From Microbacterium nymphoidis (GTDB lineage: Bacteria; Actinomycetota; Actinomycetes; Actinomycetales; Microbacteriaceae), in the NCBI RefSeq assembly GCF_021044885.1, contig NZ_JAJNOD010000002.1, positions 124,001 to 188,000 on the forward strand: 64,000 bases of DNA, in the 5' to 3' direction. Positions within the stretch are counted from its first letter, which is position 1; each line of letters begins with the position of its first letter. A program made the position numbers and the translations under genes. A model generated the notes under the pieces. The model was given only the letters and a program-made list of their open reading frames with translations, was not told the DNA's origin and made no database searches. Below, in pieces: positions 53,462 through 62,380 of this stretch.

Positions 53462-55816
53462 GTGGTGAAGCCGGTTCCCGTTGTCTCGATCGTCATGCCG
53501 GTGTTCAACGACGAGGCGACTCTCGCCGCGTCCATCGAGAGCGCGCTGGCACAGACGCTCCCCGACGTCGAGATCATCTGTGTGGATGATGCATCCACGG
53601 ACGGGACCGCCGCGGTGATCGCGGACTTCGTGGCGCGGGACCCGCGGGTGCGGCTTGTCCAGCAGGAGCGCAACCTCTCGGCGTTCCAGGCTCGTCGTGC
53701 GGGCATCCTCGCCGCCGAGGCCGATTACGTGCTGTTTCTGGATGGTGACGACGAGCTGGTGCCCCATGCCGCCGAGCGTGCGCTCGCGGTGGCGCGCGAG
53801 AGCGATGCGGATCTCGTCGGGTTCGGCGTGACGGTCATCGACAAGAACGGTCACACCGGCGGATCGTACGAGCGCCGCTTGCAGCCGCGACACGAGCGCC
53901 TGGACGGCGCCTTGGCCGTGCTGGAGGGCCTCTTCCCGCTGGGGACGCCCGCGCAGGGGCAGCTCTGGCGGTTCCTGTTCCGCACCAGCGTGCTGCGCGA
54001 CGCGTACGCCGAGCTTCCCGACGACCTCGTATTGCCTCGTGTCAACGACCTGCCGCTGATGTTCCTGGTGGCGGCTCTCGCCACACGCTACGTGTCGATC
54101 GAGGAGAAGCTGTACCGCTATCACTTCGGCCGCGGTGGGAGCGGGCAGGTGGTCGACAGCATCGAACGCGCCGAGTTCTACGTCTCGGCGATCCGGTCGA
54201 TCGACAGCATCCGTGCCGCTGTGGATGCGCTCGCCCCGCGGCACGCGGATCCACAGGCCCTCCGGGACGCCTATGAGTCGGCGCGACTGTCGATCGTCGG
54301 CTACGTCACCTCGCAGCTGATCGATCGCAGCGACAGCACGGTGCTGGATGCGGCGCTGGCTCACCTGCACGAGGTGGCGTCCGCACACGACATCATCCAG
54401 GGCGCCGCGCGTTTCTACCCCCGCGTGCTGACGGTGCTGAAGTTCCATACCCCGTGGCAGCCGGTGGGCCATCGACCGGTGCGCAGCGTGCTGCTGGCGA
54501 CGTCGACCCTCAGGACCGGGGGCGTCTCCGCTGTTCTCGCCTCGCAGGCGCACTATCTGCGTGAGGCCGGCTACCGCGTGACCGTGGTGGCACGAAGCAA
54601 GGGCAGCGACCCGAAGGCGGTCCCGCCGGGCGTCGAGTTCGTCGAGCTCGAGGCGCGAGAGCTGGTGGACCGCATGCAGGAGTGGGCGGACATCTGCCGG
54701 GAGCACGAGATCGATGTCGTCATCGATCATCAGGTGCTGTACACGAGGTACTGGCCCGAGTTCGCCCTGATGGCGAGGTCGGAGGGCGCTGCCACAGTGG
54801 GCTGGCTGCACAACTTCGTGGGGCGACCTATCTACGACGGCAACGATCGACTCTCGCTGATTGAGCAGTGCAGCAACACGCTGGCGCAGCTCATCACCCT
54901 GTCCCCCCTGGACGTGGCGTACTTCAAGCTGCGCGGGGTGCAGCATGCCGCGTTCGTGCCGAACCCGCCGTCGCCCATGCTGCAGGCATCGGTGGCCCAG
55001 CAGGTGACCAAGGTGCCCCCGGCCGGGCACATCGAGCTGGTGTGGTGGGGGCGTCTGGAACAGCGCACCAAGCAGGTGACCGAGCTCATCGAGATCGGCG
55101 TGCAGCTGCGCAAGCTGTCGGTGGACTTCCGGTTGACGGTGATCGGGCCCGACTGGGACACCCTGACGGCCAAGAAGTTCAACGCCGAAGCGCGCCGCCG
55201 CCGTGTGGGCGAACAGGTGGTGGCCATCGGCCCGCGACACGGCGACCAGCTGGTCGCGGCGATCGACGCGGCCGATGCGTTCGTCTCCACGAGCATCATC
55301 GAGGGGTATCAGCTCACCATCGCTGAGGCGCAGGCGCGCGGCCTACCCGTGTTCATGTACGAGCTGCGCTGGCTCACCCTCGTTCAGGACAACGACGGAG
55401 TCGTGGCCGTGCGACAAGGCGATGCCGCCGGCCTCGCCCGTCAGATCAGCGAGGTCCTCGCTGACCCGCAGCGCTACCGTGAGCTGTCCGACGCCTCGGT
55501 GAAGGCCGCCGGCCAGGCCCTCGCCTATGACTTCGCCGCGCTCTACACCGGAGTAGTGGAGGGGACGCTGCCCCCGGAGTTCTCTCCTGCGCCGGCCCTG
55601 GAGGATGCTCAGCAGCTCCTCGGACTCATGGTGTTCTTCGCCGAGCGCGCCCCGCACCGCGGACGTGAGCAGACGACCCAGAGTGCGGTGGATCAGTCGT
55701 CACTCGGTGTGCGCGTGTGGCAATCGGCGGCGCCACTCGGACGTGCCACTCTGGAGCGGGTCCCCGGGCTGCGGCCCCTCGCGCACCGCGCGAAGGGGTG
55801 GCTCCGCGCGCGCTGA
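53462..55816 (+). CDS. two-domain glycosyltransferase (GT2 + GT4), first copy
   Basis: 784 residues from GTG 53462 (a second GTG follows at 53465). The N-terminal GT2 domain (about 1-250) has VSIVMPVFNDEATL, CVDDASTDGT and the metal motif LDGDDEL. The C-terminal GT-B domain (about 335-690) has TLRTGGVSAVL, LVWWGRLEQRTKQ and the GT4 pattern SIIEGYQLTIAEAQARGLP. A tail of about 80 residues follows. Two transferases in one chain suggest addition of a disaccharide unit or a polymerising activity. It is a paralog of the protein at 58879, but with the high GC typical of the core genome. Confidence 0.93.
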   Translation: MVKPVPVVSIVMPVFNDEATLAASIESALAQTLPDVEIICVDDASTDGTAAVIADFVARDPRVRLVQQERNLSAFQARRAGILAAEADYVLFLDGDDELVPHAAERALAVARESDADLVGFGVTVIDKNGHTGGSYERRLQPRHERLDGALAVLEGLFPLGTPAQGQLWRFLFRTSVLRDAYAELPDDLVLPRVNDLPLMFLVAALATRYVSIEEKLYRYHFGRGGSGQVVDSIERAEFYVSAIRSIDSIRAAVDALAPRHADPQALRDAYESARLSIVGYVTSQLIDRSDSTVLDAALAHLHEVASAHDIIQGAARFYPRVLTVLKFHTPWQPVGHRPVRSVLLATSTLRTGGVSAVLASQAHYLREAGYRVTVVARSKGSDPKAVPPGVEFVELEARELVDRMQEWADICREHEIDVVIDHQVLYTRYWPEFALMARSEGAATVGWLHNFVGRPIYDGNDRLSLIEQCSNTLAQLITLSPLDVAYFKLRGVQHAAFVPNPPSPMLQASVAQQVTKVPPAGHIELVWWGRLEQRTKQVTELIEIGVQLRKLSVDFRLTVIGPDWDTLTAKKFNAEARRRRVGEQVVAIGPRHGDQLVAAIDAADAFVSTSIIEGYQLTIAEAQARGLPVFMYELRWLTLVQDNDGVVAVRQGDAAGLARQISEVLADPQRYRELSDASVKAAGQALAYDFAALYTGVVEGTLPPEFSPAPALEDAQQLLGLMVFFAERAPHRGREQTTQSAVDQSSLGVRVWQSAAPLGRATLERVPGLRPLAHRAKGWLRAR

Positions 55817-55871
55817 AAGGCGCGGCTCGTGCTCGCCGCATCACATCCCGTGTAGAGCGCGAAGGGCTGGA

Positions 55872-55898
55872 GACGGGCGCGACCGCATTCGCGCCGTC
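55872..55898. terminator. bidirectional hairpin between GT and ABC ATPase genes
   Basis: GACGGGCGCGA (55872-55882) pairs with TCGCGCCGTC (55889-55898) with one bulged G. It sits in the 80-bp convergent gap and includes the last bases of the reverse gene. Confidence 0.55.
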
Positions 55899-57759
55899 AG
55901 GGAGCGTCGCCAGTCGTACCCTCTGTCGGGGGTGGGTCAGTCGGCTCGGTTGTCGGGCCGACTGTGGGCTCTGTCGTTGGCTCGGTAGGGATAGTCGGTT
56001 CGGTCGTTGGGACGCTGGGCGAGGGAGAGGGCTCCGCGGGCGGCTCGCTGACCACTGGTGGTATCGGCTCTTCCGTGGGCTCCGCCGGGGGCTCCTCAAC
56101 TTCCTCAGGGGTCGTCTCAGGCGCTAGTTCGCGGGTCACCGTCACCGTCGATGTCACCTGCTGCCCGCCGGCGTTGGTGGTGACCAAGGTGTAAACCGTT
56201 GACTCGTTGGCGCACGGGAACACCACCGGCTGGGAAGGAACCGCGAGCGATTGATCGGTCAAGAGGAACTCTGTCGACGCGCCGTCCGCTGTCGCGACAG
56301 CAACCGACACAGATGTTGCACCGCTTACGTTCCAGATCAGGCTCACCTCCGTCGATGAGTCGACGGATTCGCAGAATGCGGTGGGAGTGGAGGAAGTGAA
56401 CTCATTGATCACCGGCAAGACCGGAACAGCCGAAGGTGTCGGAGATGAAGTCGGAGGGGCCGAAACTGATGCCCTAATCTCCGTAAGCGCGCTGCGGTCC
56501 GCCTGGTTCGCCGCTACGGAGATTGCTGCTCCTGCGGCCGCCGCGAGCAAAATCGCCCCACCTGTGAAGGAGAACGCCGCGATACGACGGCGTGACTTGG
56601 TGCGCTCCGCGGCAAGGTATCGCGCGCGACGAGCGCTGCTACGCGGATTCGTAGCGGCCGTCGAGACTATCGCGGTGGGACGGGTGCCAGTTGCAACGCC
56701 GCTCGCCATGCGGATTGAATCGGTGCGCGTCCGCGCAGGCTCCCCCCGCAGCGGCTCATTCGTTAGTGCGGTGGAGCGAACTGAATCGCTGTTCGTAACG
56801 GCATTGGACCCGCCGCCGGCAGTATCGTCGGCAGCGGCAGCGGCAGCGGCAGCGGCAGCGGCAGCGGCAGCGGCAGCGGCAGCGGCAGCGGCCCTCTTGG
56901 CAGCTGCGCTCAGGCGGCGCGGCTTAGCAGCGGACGGCGCTGCGCCGACAGCGATACTCCCCGGGTTCTTGGTCCATCGCACATACTCATCGATTACATC
57001 ACGTGCCGCCCCATCCGCGCGTAGCTCTCCCTTATGCACCCACAGAACTCGTTCACATGTGTCTCGCAAGGAACTCACGGAATGGCTGACAATCATGACC
57101 AGGCCAGCGCTGTCCCGGAGCTCTCGGATTCGTGCTTCGCTCTTCGTGCGGAAGCGTCGATCCCCGACGGAGAGTGCCTCGTCAATCAGCAGGATCGAGT
57201 GGGATTTAGCCGAACCGATGGCGAACTTTAGGCGGGCGGCCATCCCGGAGGAATAAGTCCGCATTGGATGACTTATAAACTCGTTGAGTTCGGCAAATTC
57301 CGCAATAGGGCCGACCTGTGCTGCCGCCTCCTCTTGAGTGAAACCCATTGCTAGAAGGCCCAGCTTGATATTGTTCTCGCCCGAAAGTTCCGGCATGAGG
57401 GCGGCGTTTACTCCCAGAAGCACTGGTCTGTCTGCGGCCCAGATCCTCCCGCTGGTGGTCGGCAAAAGGCCGCTCATCGCGCGGAAGAGCGTGGATTTCC
57501 CAGACCCGTTGTGACCAATCACGCCGATCGACTCGCCGCCGGCGGCGCTAAAGGTTATACCGCGAACAGCCTCAACAGTTTGCAGACCCCGGCCGCCACG
57601 CATTGCTTTTAGGCTGAATGCGCTGTCGCTGGCGTTCGACTGCTTTCCAGACGCGTACACTCTATAATGAACGTGCGCGTTATCGACCACCATCAGTGGG
57701 TGACCCAAGGTGCTTTCGTCCGCCGACCTCCCGGCAGTGTGATCAGTCGCTGAGGCCAT
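55897..57759 (-). CDS. Wzt-type ABC ATPase fused to a membrane anchor and extracytoplasmic Ig-like domain
   Basis: 620 residues from ATG 57759 (GGAGG upstream). Residues 1-265 are a polysaccharide-export ATPase: Walker A GHNGSGKST, signature YSSGMAARLKFA, Walker B ILLIDEALSVGD and the H-loop VSHS. A linker with more than 20 consecutive alanines follows, then about 90 residues of polar linker and one transmembrane helix (about 407-428). Residues about 460-570 look like an Ig-type beta-sandwich, followed by a Pro/Thr/Glu-rich tail. Known Wzt proteins can carry a cytoplasmic C-terminal carbohydrate-binding domain. A transmembrane pass and outside domain on the ATPase is unusual. It pairs with the permease upstream (17-bp overlap). 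Confidence 0.88.
   Translation of the reverse strand: MASATDHTAGRSADESTLGHPLMVVDNAHVHYRVYASGKQSNASDSAFSLKAMRGGRGLQTVEAVRGITFSAAGGESIGVIGHNGSGKSTLFRAMSGLLPTTSGRIWAADRPVLLGVNAALMPELSGENNIKLGLLAMGFTQEEAAAQVGPIAEFAELNEFISHPMRTYSSGMAARLKFAIGSAKSHSILLIDEALSVGDRRFRTKSEARIRELRDSAGLVMIVSHSVSSLRDTCERVLWVHKGELRADGAARDVIDEYVRWTKNPGSIAVGAAPSAAKPRRLSAAAKRAAAAAAAAAAAAAAAAAAAAADDTAGGGSNAVTNSDSVRSTALTNEPLRGEPARTRTDSIRMASGVATGTRPTAIVSTAATNPRSSARRARYLAAERTKSRRRIAAFSFTGGAILLAAAAGAAISVAANQADRSALTEIRASVSAPPTSSPTPSAVPVLPVINEFTSSTPTAFCESVDSSTEVSLIWNVSGATSVSVAVATADGASTEFLLTDQSLAVPSQPVVFPCANESTVYTLVTTNAGGQQVTSTVTVTRELAPETTPEEVEEPPAEPTEEPIPPVVSEPPAEPSPSPSVPTTEPTIPTEPTTEPTVGPTTEPTDPPPTEGTTGDAP
56830..56889 (+). repeat. 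hexanucleotide microsatellite (GGCAGC)10
   Basis: Ten perfect tandem copies of GGCAGC on the + strand; in the reverse gene they encode most of the poly-alanine tract of the ABC ATPase linker. Perfect identity of copies implies recent slippage. Confidence 0.97.
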
Positions 57760-58804
57760 AGCGAGCCTCCGCTTTCCAGAATACGAGCACGCCTGCCGCA
57801 AGTGCGAGAATGGCCCACACTGGCGCGGCAATGAGAGCCAACAAAGGTGCCGGATGATCGTTGAGCATCACATCGCGGACCAAAGCGATGAAGTCATACG
57901 TCGGCACGAGGTGTGCGATCGTGAGGATGGCGGGCTGGTCCGCGAACACTTGGTCCAACTGGAAAAAGATCGAGCTTGCGTAGAACAAGACCCGATTGAC
58001 GATGGGAATTACTTGTTGCACATCCCGCGCCCACACAGATAGTCGGGCAGCAATAAGAACGACTCCGAAATTAAAGATCGCCATGAGCAGCAGTACAAGG
58101 GGCAGTAGAAGCCATGACCAGCTCACTCCGACACCAAAGATTGGTAGGAGGATCATGAGCAAGACAAAAATGGGGACGACGCGTAGTGTTTGCTCCATGA
58201 CTATGGAGATTGGCAAGAGAATGCGAGGGAAGCCGAGACTCTGAACAAGGCGAGCATTCCCAGTGATTGCCTTTGATCCACTGCCGACGCAACCGGTGAA
58301 GTACTGAAACGTGAAAACGCCGGTGATCAGGTAAGGGACCCAATCATCCGGTCGGGCCGCGTTAGAGAGGATCGCGCCGAAGATGGTTCCATAGATTGCT
58401 GCCGTGGCGAGGGGCCTCAGGATCAGCCACAAAAACCCTAAGCGGTTCTTGAGGAGGTCGCTGGATAGACGGTACTTGGCGAGTGTCCAGGCGAACGAGC
58501 GTCGCTGCCAAGCCTCAGCCACGTAGGGGAAGAATGGCGGGCGTTGCCCCACCTCCACGAGCCCCGGCGCCGGAGGCTGCGGACGTACGTCTTCCACCCT
58601 GGCTCCGCCTTCCGAACTTGATCCTCGAAGGGCGTGATCGCCCAACGTGTGCACGGCGTACGTGTACACAATCGGACCCAGCATACTGCGCCATGCTGTG
58701 TGCATCGGCACGGAGGTCTCGGGGCGAGGCGCAGTTGGCCGACCACGGCGCTGGAACGCGAGCGTCTCGGCCGCGTGGATCGTTGCTGCGTCTTGGGAGG
58801 GCAT
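57743..58804 (-). CDS. ABC-2 type polysaccharide exporter permease (Wzm-like)
   Basis: 353 residues if ATG 58804 is used; later in-frame ATGs at 58705 and 58684 are possible because the first 75 residues are poorly conserved-looking. From about residue 93, EAWQRRSFAWTLAKYRLSSD and GFLWLILRPLATAAIYGTIF mark an ABC-2 permease with six transmembrane helices. It exports a lipid-linked glycan with the ATPase encoded next. Lower GC than the T7SS region. Confidence 0.92.
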   Translation of the reverse strand: MPSQDAATIHAAETLAFQRRGRPTAPRPETSVPMHTAWRSMLGPIVYTYAVHTLGDHALRGSSSEGGARVEDVRPQPPAPGLVEVGQRPPFFPYVAEAWQRRSFAWTLAKYRLSSDLLKNRLGFLWLILRPLATAAIYGTIFGAILSNAARPDDWVPYLITGVFTFQYFTGCVGSGSKAITGNARLVQSLGFPRILLPISIVMEQTLRVVPIFVLLMILLPIFGVGVSWSWLLLPLVLLLMAIFNFGVVLIAARLSVWARDVQQVIPIVNRVLFYASSIFFQLDQVFADQPAILTIAHLVPTYDFIALVRDVMLNDHPAPLLALIAAPVWAILALAAGVLVFWKAEARYGLSD

Positions 58805-58878
58805 AGAATCGCGAGGTGGGGGTTGGTGGGAAGCCGGCGCTCACCGCACCGATTCCGCCCAATCTCCCGGAGCATCCT

Positions 58879-61305
58879 ATGTCTCTTGCCCCGCGCCTCA
58901 CGATCGTGATTCCGGTTCACAACGACGAGAGCACAGTTGCAGGCGCGCTTGACAGCTGCCTCGTTCAGACAATGCGGAATATCGAGGTTATCTGCGTGGA
59001 TGATGCCTCGACCGATGGCACTGCCCGCGTCCTTGAGGAGTATGCGGAGCGGGATCCTCGTGTGCGTGTGATCCGGCAGAGCTCGAACAAGTCGGCGTTT
59101 CAGGCGAGAAGGGCCGGAATCCTAGCCGCGCAGGGCGAGTATGTGCTCTTCCTTGACGGGGATGACGAGCTACTGGACACAGCGGCTGAACGTTCGTTGG
59201 CTGTGGCGGAGGAACACAAGGCTGACTTGGTCGGATTCGCCGTAGAGGTAGTCGGAGCCGACGGAAGGACGGTGGGTGGCTACCAGGAACGTCTGAAGCC
59301 GAAGTTCACAGAGCTGTCAGCCGCTGGCGTGCTCCAGGGTCTCTTCCCAGTAGATAAACCAGCTCAGGGCCAACTTTGGCGTTACCTCTTCCGAACACAG
59401 ATTGTGCGGGAGGCTTATGCGATGCTGCCCGCTGATCTCGTTCTCCCACGAGTGAATGATCTTCCCCTCCTCTATCTCGTGGCGGCTCTTGCACAGAAGT
59501 TCGTTTCTGTTTCCGAGCGTCTTTATCGCTACCACTATGGACGCGGCGGAAGCGGTCAAGTGGTGGATACGATGGCCCAGGCGGAGTTCTACGCTGATGC
59601 TATTCGTTCTATTAGTAGTATCGAACCCGCCGTAAGGCTCATAGCTCGAAAGAGTAGTGATCCTGCTGAGCTTATGGACAACTATGAATCAGTACGGTTG
59701 TCGATTATTGGCTACGTAACAAGTTACCTCCTCGCGCACACTACGAGTGATCTGATGCCTCAGATGCTTGACCATCTTCATACTTGTACCCCTGCGCTTG
59801 ATCTTGCAGTCGCCGCCGTCCGCTTCTATCCGTCGAATCTTCCTGCTCTCAAAGAGCACAGCAAGCCAGTCGACTTGAAGTCTAAGAACGTCCGCAACGT
59901 CCTGCTCACAACGAGGGCGTTGACTACTGGAGGCGTCTCGGGTGTGCTTCTCGCGCAGGCGAATTTCCTCATGGCGGCTGGTTACAACGTGACTATTGTG
60001 GCTCGCCGGTTTGGCAGCGAGCGAAATCTCGTACCCCAAGGTGCACATTTCATTGAGATGGGAGGAAGTGGCCTTCCTGACCGCCTTGCTGAGTGGAGTG
60101 AGATCTGTCAAGACTTCCACATTGATGTCGTTATCGATCATCAAGTTCTCTATAGTCGGGACTGGCCCGAGTATGCCCTAGTGGCACGCGGCCTGGGTGT
60201 GGCGACGATTGGGTGGTTGCACAACTTCGCAGGTCGGCCAATTTACGACCTCAATGGCCTACATGAGCTACTGAAGGCGAACGCCTCGCTACTGGAGAAG
60301 CTCATTTCGCTGTCTCCATTGGATGTCGCATTCTGGAAGCTCCGCGGGGTTTTGAACAGCGCATATGTTCCGAATCCACCCTCCCCGCTGCTCATGGAGT
60401 CGGCACGCATATCCCGCCCTAAAAAGTTGGCGAACGAGCGTTTGGAGCTGGTGTGGTGGGGGCGGCTTGATGAGCACACAAAGCGCGTTTCCCAGCTGAT
60501 CGAGGTTGCTGCACAATTGCGGAAGCTCTCGGTCGATTTCCAGCTCACCGTCATCGGCCCAAAGTGGCAAGACTGGACTGCCACGCGCTTCAACGCTGAG
60601 GTGAGAAGACGGCGCCTGCACCACTTCGTCAGGGCTGTCGGGGAGCGCCGTGGTGAGGAGCTCCTAGCGGCCATTGACTCGGCGGATGCATTCGTCTCCA
60701 CGAGTATCATTGAAGGTTATCAACTGACTATCGCAGAAGCGCAGATTCGTGGCCTCCCGGTGTTCATGTACGAACTTCCGTGGTTGACACTCGTGCAAGA
60801 TAATGACGGCATTGTTGCCACGCCCCAGCAGAACCCGGCCGGCCTCGCTCAGGCAATTGCCGCGGTATCACGTGACCCTGCTCGGTACGAGGCGCTTTCG
60901 CGGGCGTCGATCAGTGCGGCCAACCGCGAGATTGCTTACGATTTTTCCCAGCTTTATCAGCAAGTCGTAACTGACACGCTTCCGGAGGAGTTCTCACCCG
61001 AACCTACATTCGAAGATGCGCGCAGGCTCTTGGACCTCATGATTTTCTATGCGGAACGCGGCGCTGATGAGCAGTCCAACGGGAAAGCTCAGGTGTCGAA
61101 ATCGAAGCGGACGAATGGGAAGGGGCGTGTGTCTAGTCGCACGCCTCGGAGGAACAGCGACCTGGGGTCACCTAAAGGCATGTCCATCGGCTCGCGCGCT
61201 TGGCGAGCTGCTGCCCCTGTGGGGCGAACCGTGCTTCAGGTATTTCCCGGCTTGCGCCCGCATGCCCATCGAATCAAGCGCGCGATCATTCTGCGACAGA
61301 AGTAA
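58879..61305 (+). CDS. two-domain glycosyltransferase (GT2 + GT4), second copy
   Basis: 808 residues from ATG 58879 (GGAG upstream). This start also matches where the paralog at 53462 begins. GT2: LTIVIPVHNDESTV, CVDDASTDGT, LDGDDEL. GT-B: ALTTGGVSGVLL, LVWWGRLDEHTKR, SIIEGYQLTIAEAQIRGLP. The C-terminal tail is basic (KSKRTNGKGRVSSRTPRR). It matches its paralog over the whole length but uses many more A/T-ending codons, so the copies have had different histories. It is divergent from the permease gene (74-bp gap). Confidence 0.93.
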   Translation: MSLAPRLTIVIPVHNDESTVAGALDSCLVQTMRNIEVICVDDASTDGTARVLEEYAERDPRVRVIRQSSNKSAFQARRAGILAAQGEYVLFLDGDDELLDTAAERSLAVAEEHKADLVGFAVEVVGADGRTVGGYQERLKPKFTELSAAGVLQGLFPVDKPAQGQLWRYLFRTQIVREAYAMLPADLVLPRVNDLPLLYLVAALAQKFVSVSERLYRYHYGRGGSGQVVDTMAQAEFYADAIRSISSIEPAVRLIARKSSDPAELMDNYESVRLSIIGYVTSYLLAHTTSDLMPQMLDHLHTCTPALDLAVAAVRFYPSNLPALKEHSKPVDLKSKNVRNVLLTTRALTTGGVSGVLLAQANFLMAAGYNVTIVARRFGSERNLVPQGAHFIEMGGSGLPDRLAEWSEICQDFHIDVVIDHQVLYSRDWPEYALVARGLGVATIGWLHNFAGRPIYDLNGLHELLKANASLLEKLISLSPLDVAFWKLRGVLNSAYVPNPPSPLLMESARISRPKKLANERLELVWWGRLDEHTKRVSQLIEVAAQLRKLSVDFQLTVIGPKWQDWTATRFNAEVRRRRLHHFVRAVGERRGEELLAAIDSADAFVSTSIIEGYQLTIAEAQIRGLPVFMYELPWLTLVQDNDGIVATPQQNPAGLAQAIAAVSRDPARYEALSRASISAANREIAYDFSQLYQQVVTDTLPEEFSPEPTFEDARRLLDLMIFYAERGADEQSNGKAQVSKSKRTNGKGRVSSRTPRRNSDLGSPKGMSIGSRAWRAAAPVGRTVLQVFPGLRPHAHRIKRAIILRQK

Positions 61306-61311
61306 CGTCGG

Positions 61312-61348
61312 ATGTCCTGGGCTCAGTCAGCGACTGAGCCCAGGACAT
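61312..61348. terminator. bidirectional terminator, 17-bp perfect stem
   Basis: The stem 61312-61328 pairs perfectly with 61332-61348 around a 3-nt loop. It lies 7 bases after the glycosyltransferase stop. It also covers the stop codon and last codons of the convergent pyruvyltransferase-like gene, so coding and terminator function share the same DNA. Confidence 0.8.
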
Positions 61349-62363
61349 CATGGATTCTGCTCGAGAGAGCGATCAGCTCTGCGCGGGAGCGGTTCATCGC
61401 GGAAGCGAGGGTGGGAAGCTCTGTCTCGAGCCGCGATTGCCGGTCGTTGAAGGTTGAGTGGTGTCCTGTAAGAGCCCCGACGCCCGCGGTCGTAAGTAGG
61501 CGGATGATTTTCTGAGGATCCGCAGCACTTCCGAGTGGATACGCACCTTCCGTCGCCCCCATAATGAGTGCGTGGGCTCGGTCACTCACGACCGCCAGCG
61601 ACTCGCGGTACACCTGTCGAACGTGCTGATCAAGGTCCGAATGGCTTGTGGAATTCGCAACTAGATACTGGCCACCGAGCGCCTCGGCTAGACGTACCGC
61701 CAGCGGGGCGTCACGTGCGACCTGTGCCACCGTCACTATCTGAGTCGAAGTGCGGGCGGCGAGACGCCGAACCGCTGTGAACCAAGTATCCGAGGGCCAG
61801 GGGCGATCAAACCGCAATGTCACTGCGAGGCGATGACGGCCTGCATCGGGAAGCCATGTCGACGGCGCGCTGCCCAGCGCAAAGGCCCAATCAGGGGCAT
61901 GCGTCCCGAATCCTGCAGCCTCGGCTGACCCTTGGTCCCGCCAAGACATGATCGAAGCATCACGGAGAGCGATATCGAAGTTAACACGGCTTGCGTTTGA
62001 CGGGTCCTTCAATCCGAGCCCGGCAGCAATCACCACGCCCCCTCGCTTCACCGTGTCCCTCAGTTCGACGGCGCGTCTGGGGTGGGGATAGGCACGATCA
62101 ACGACTGGGTTGATCTCTCCTGCGTTCACAACGTACACGGGCCTTGCAACCTTCCGGCGTGCGGCTAGCCACGCACGCCGGGACTCATAGACCACGTCGT
62201 CAGGCTGTAGTGGCATGGCACTCAGGTAGTCCGATGTCTGTCCCTCGAGTAGGACGTGCAGGCGTTGCTGCGGAGCGCGGAGTGCTTGGAGGAGTCCGAC
62301 CCGAAGTGCTGAGTCTCCAAGGTTGTCATCCTGCCCCGCCGGGTGAATGAAGACGTGCTGCAT
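61323..62363 (-). CDS. polysaccharide pyruvyltransferase family-like protein
   Basis: 346 residues from ATG 62363. The N-terminus HPAGQDDNLGDSALRVGLL resembles the N-x-GD start of pyruvyltransferases. A middle NAGEINPVVDRAY and GGVVIAAGLGLKDPSN, MSWRDQGSAEAAGFG, APDWAFALGS and a late SDRAHALIMGATEGAYPL fit the family order. It would add ketal pyruvate to a sugar of the exported glycan. Divergent from the next gene. Confidence 0.75.
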   Translation of the reverse strand: MQHVFIHPAGQDDNLGDSALRVGLLQALRAPQQRLHVLLEGQTSDYLSAMPLQPDDVVYESRRAWLAARRKVARPVYVVNAGEINPVVDRAYPHPRRAVELRDTVKRGGVVIAAGLGLKDPSNASRVNFDIALRDASIMSWRDQGSAEAAGFGTHAPDWAFALGSAPSTWLPDAGRHRLAVTLRFDRPWPSDTWFTAVRRLAARTSTQIVTVAQVARDAPLAVRLAEALGGQYLVANSTSHSDLDQHVRQVYRESLAVVSDRAHALIMGATEGAYPLGSAADPQKIIRLLTTAGVGALTGHHSTFNDRQSRLETELPTLASAMNRSRAELIALSSRIHDVLGSVAD

Positions 62364-62380
62364 TCCAAGCCTCTCGTGCT

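Noticed and set aside
53399-55240. 613-codon reverse frame opposite the first two-domain glycosyltransferase
   Set aside because: Shadow frame; the glycosyltransferase motifs are on the forward strand.
56830-56889. GGCAGC repeat as CRISPR or mobile-element trace
   Set aside because: Simple hexamer microsatellite in a coding region with no spacers or terminal repeats.
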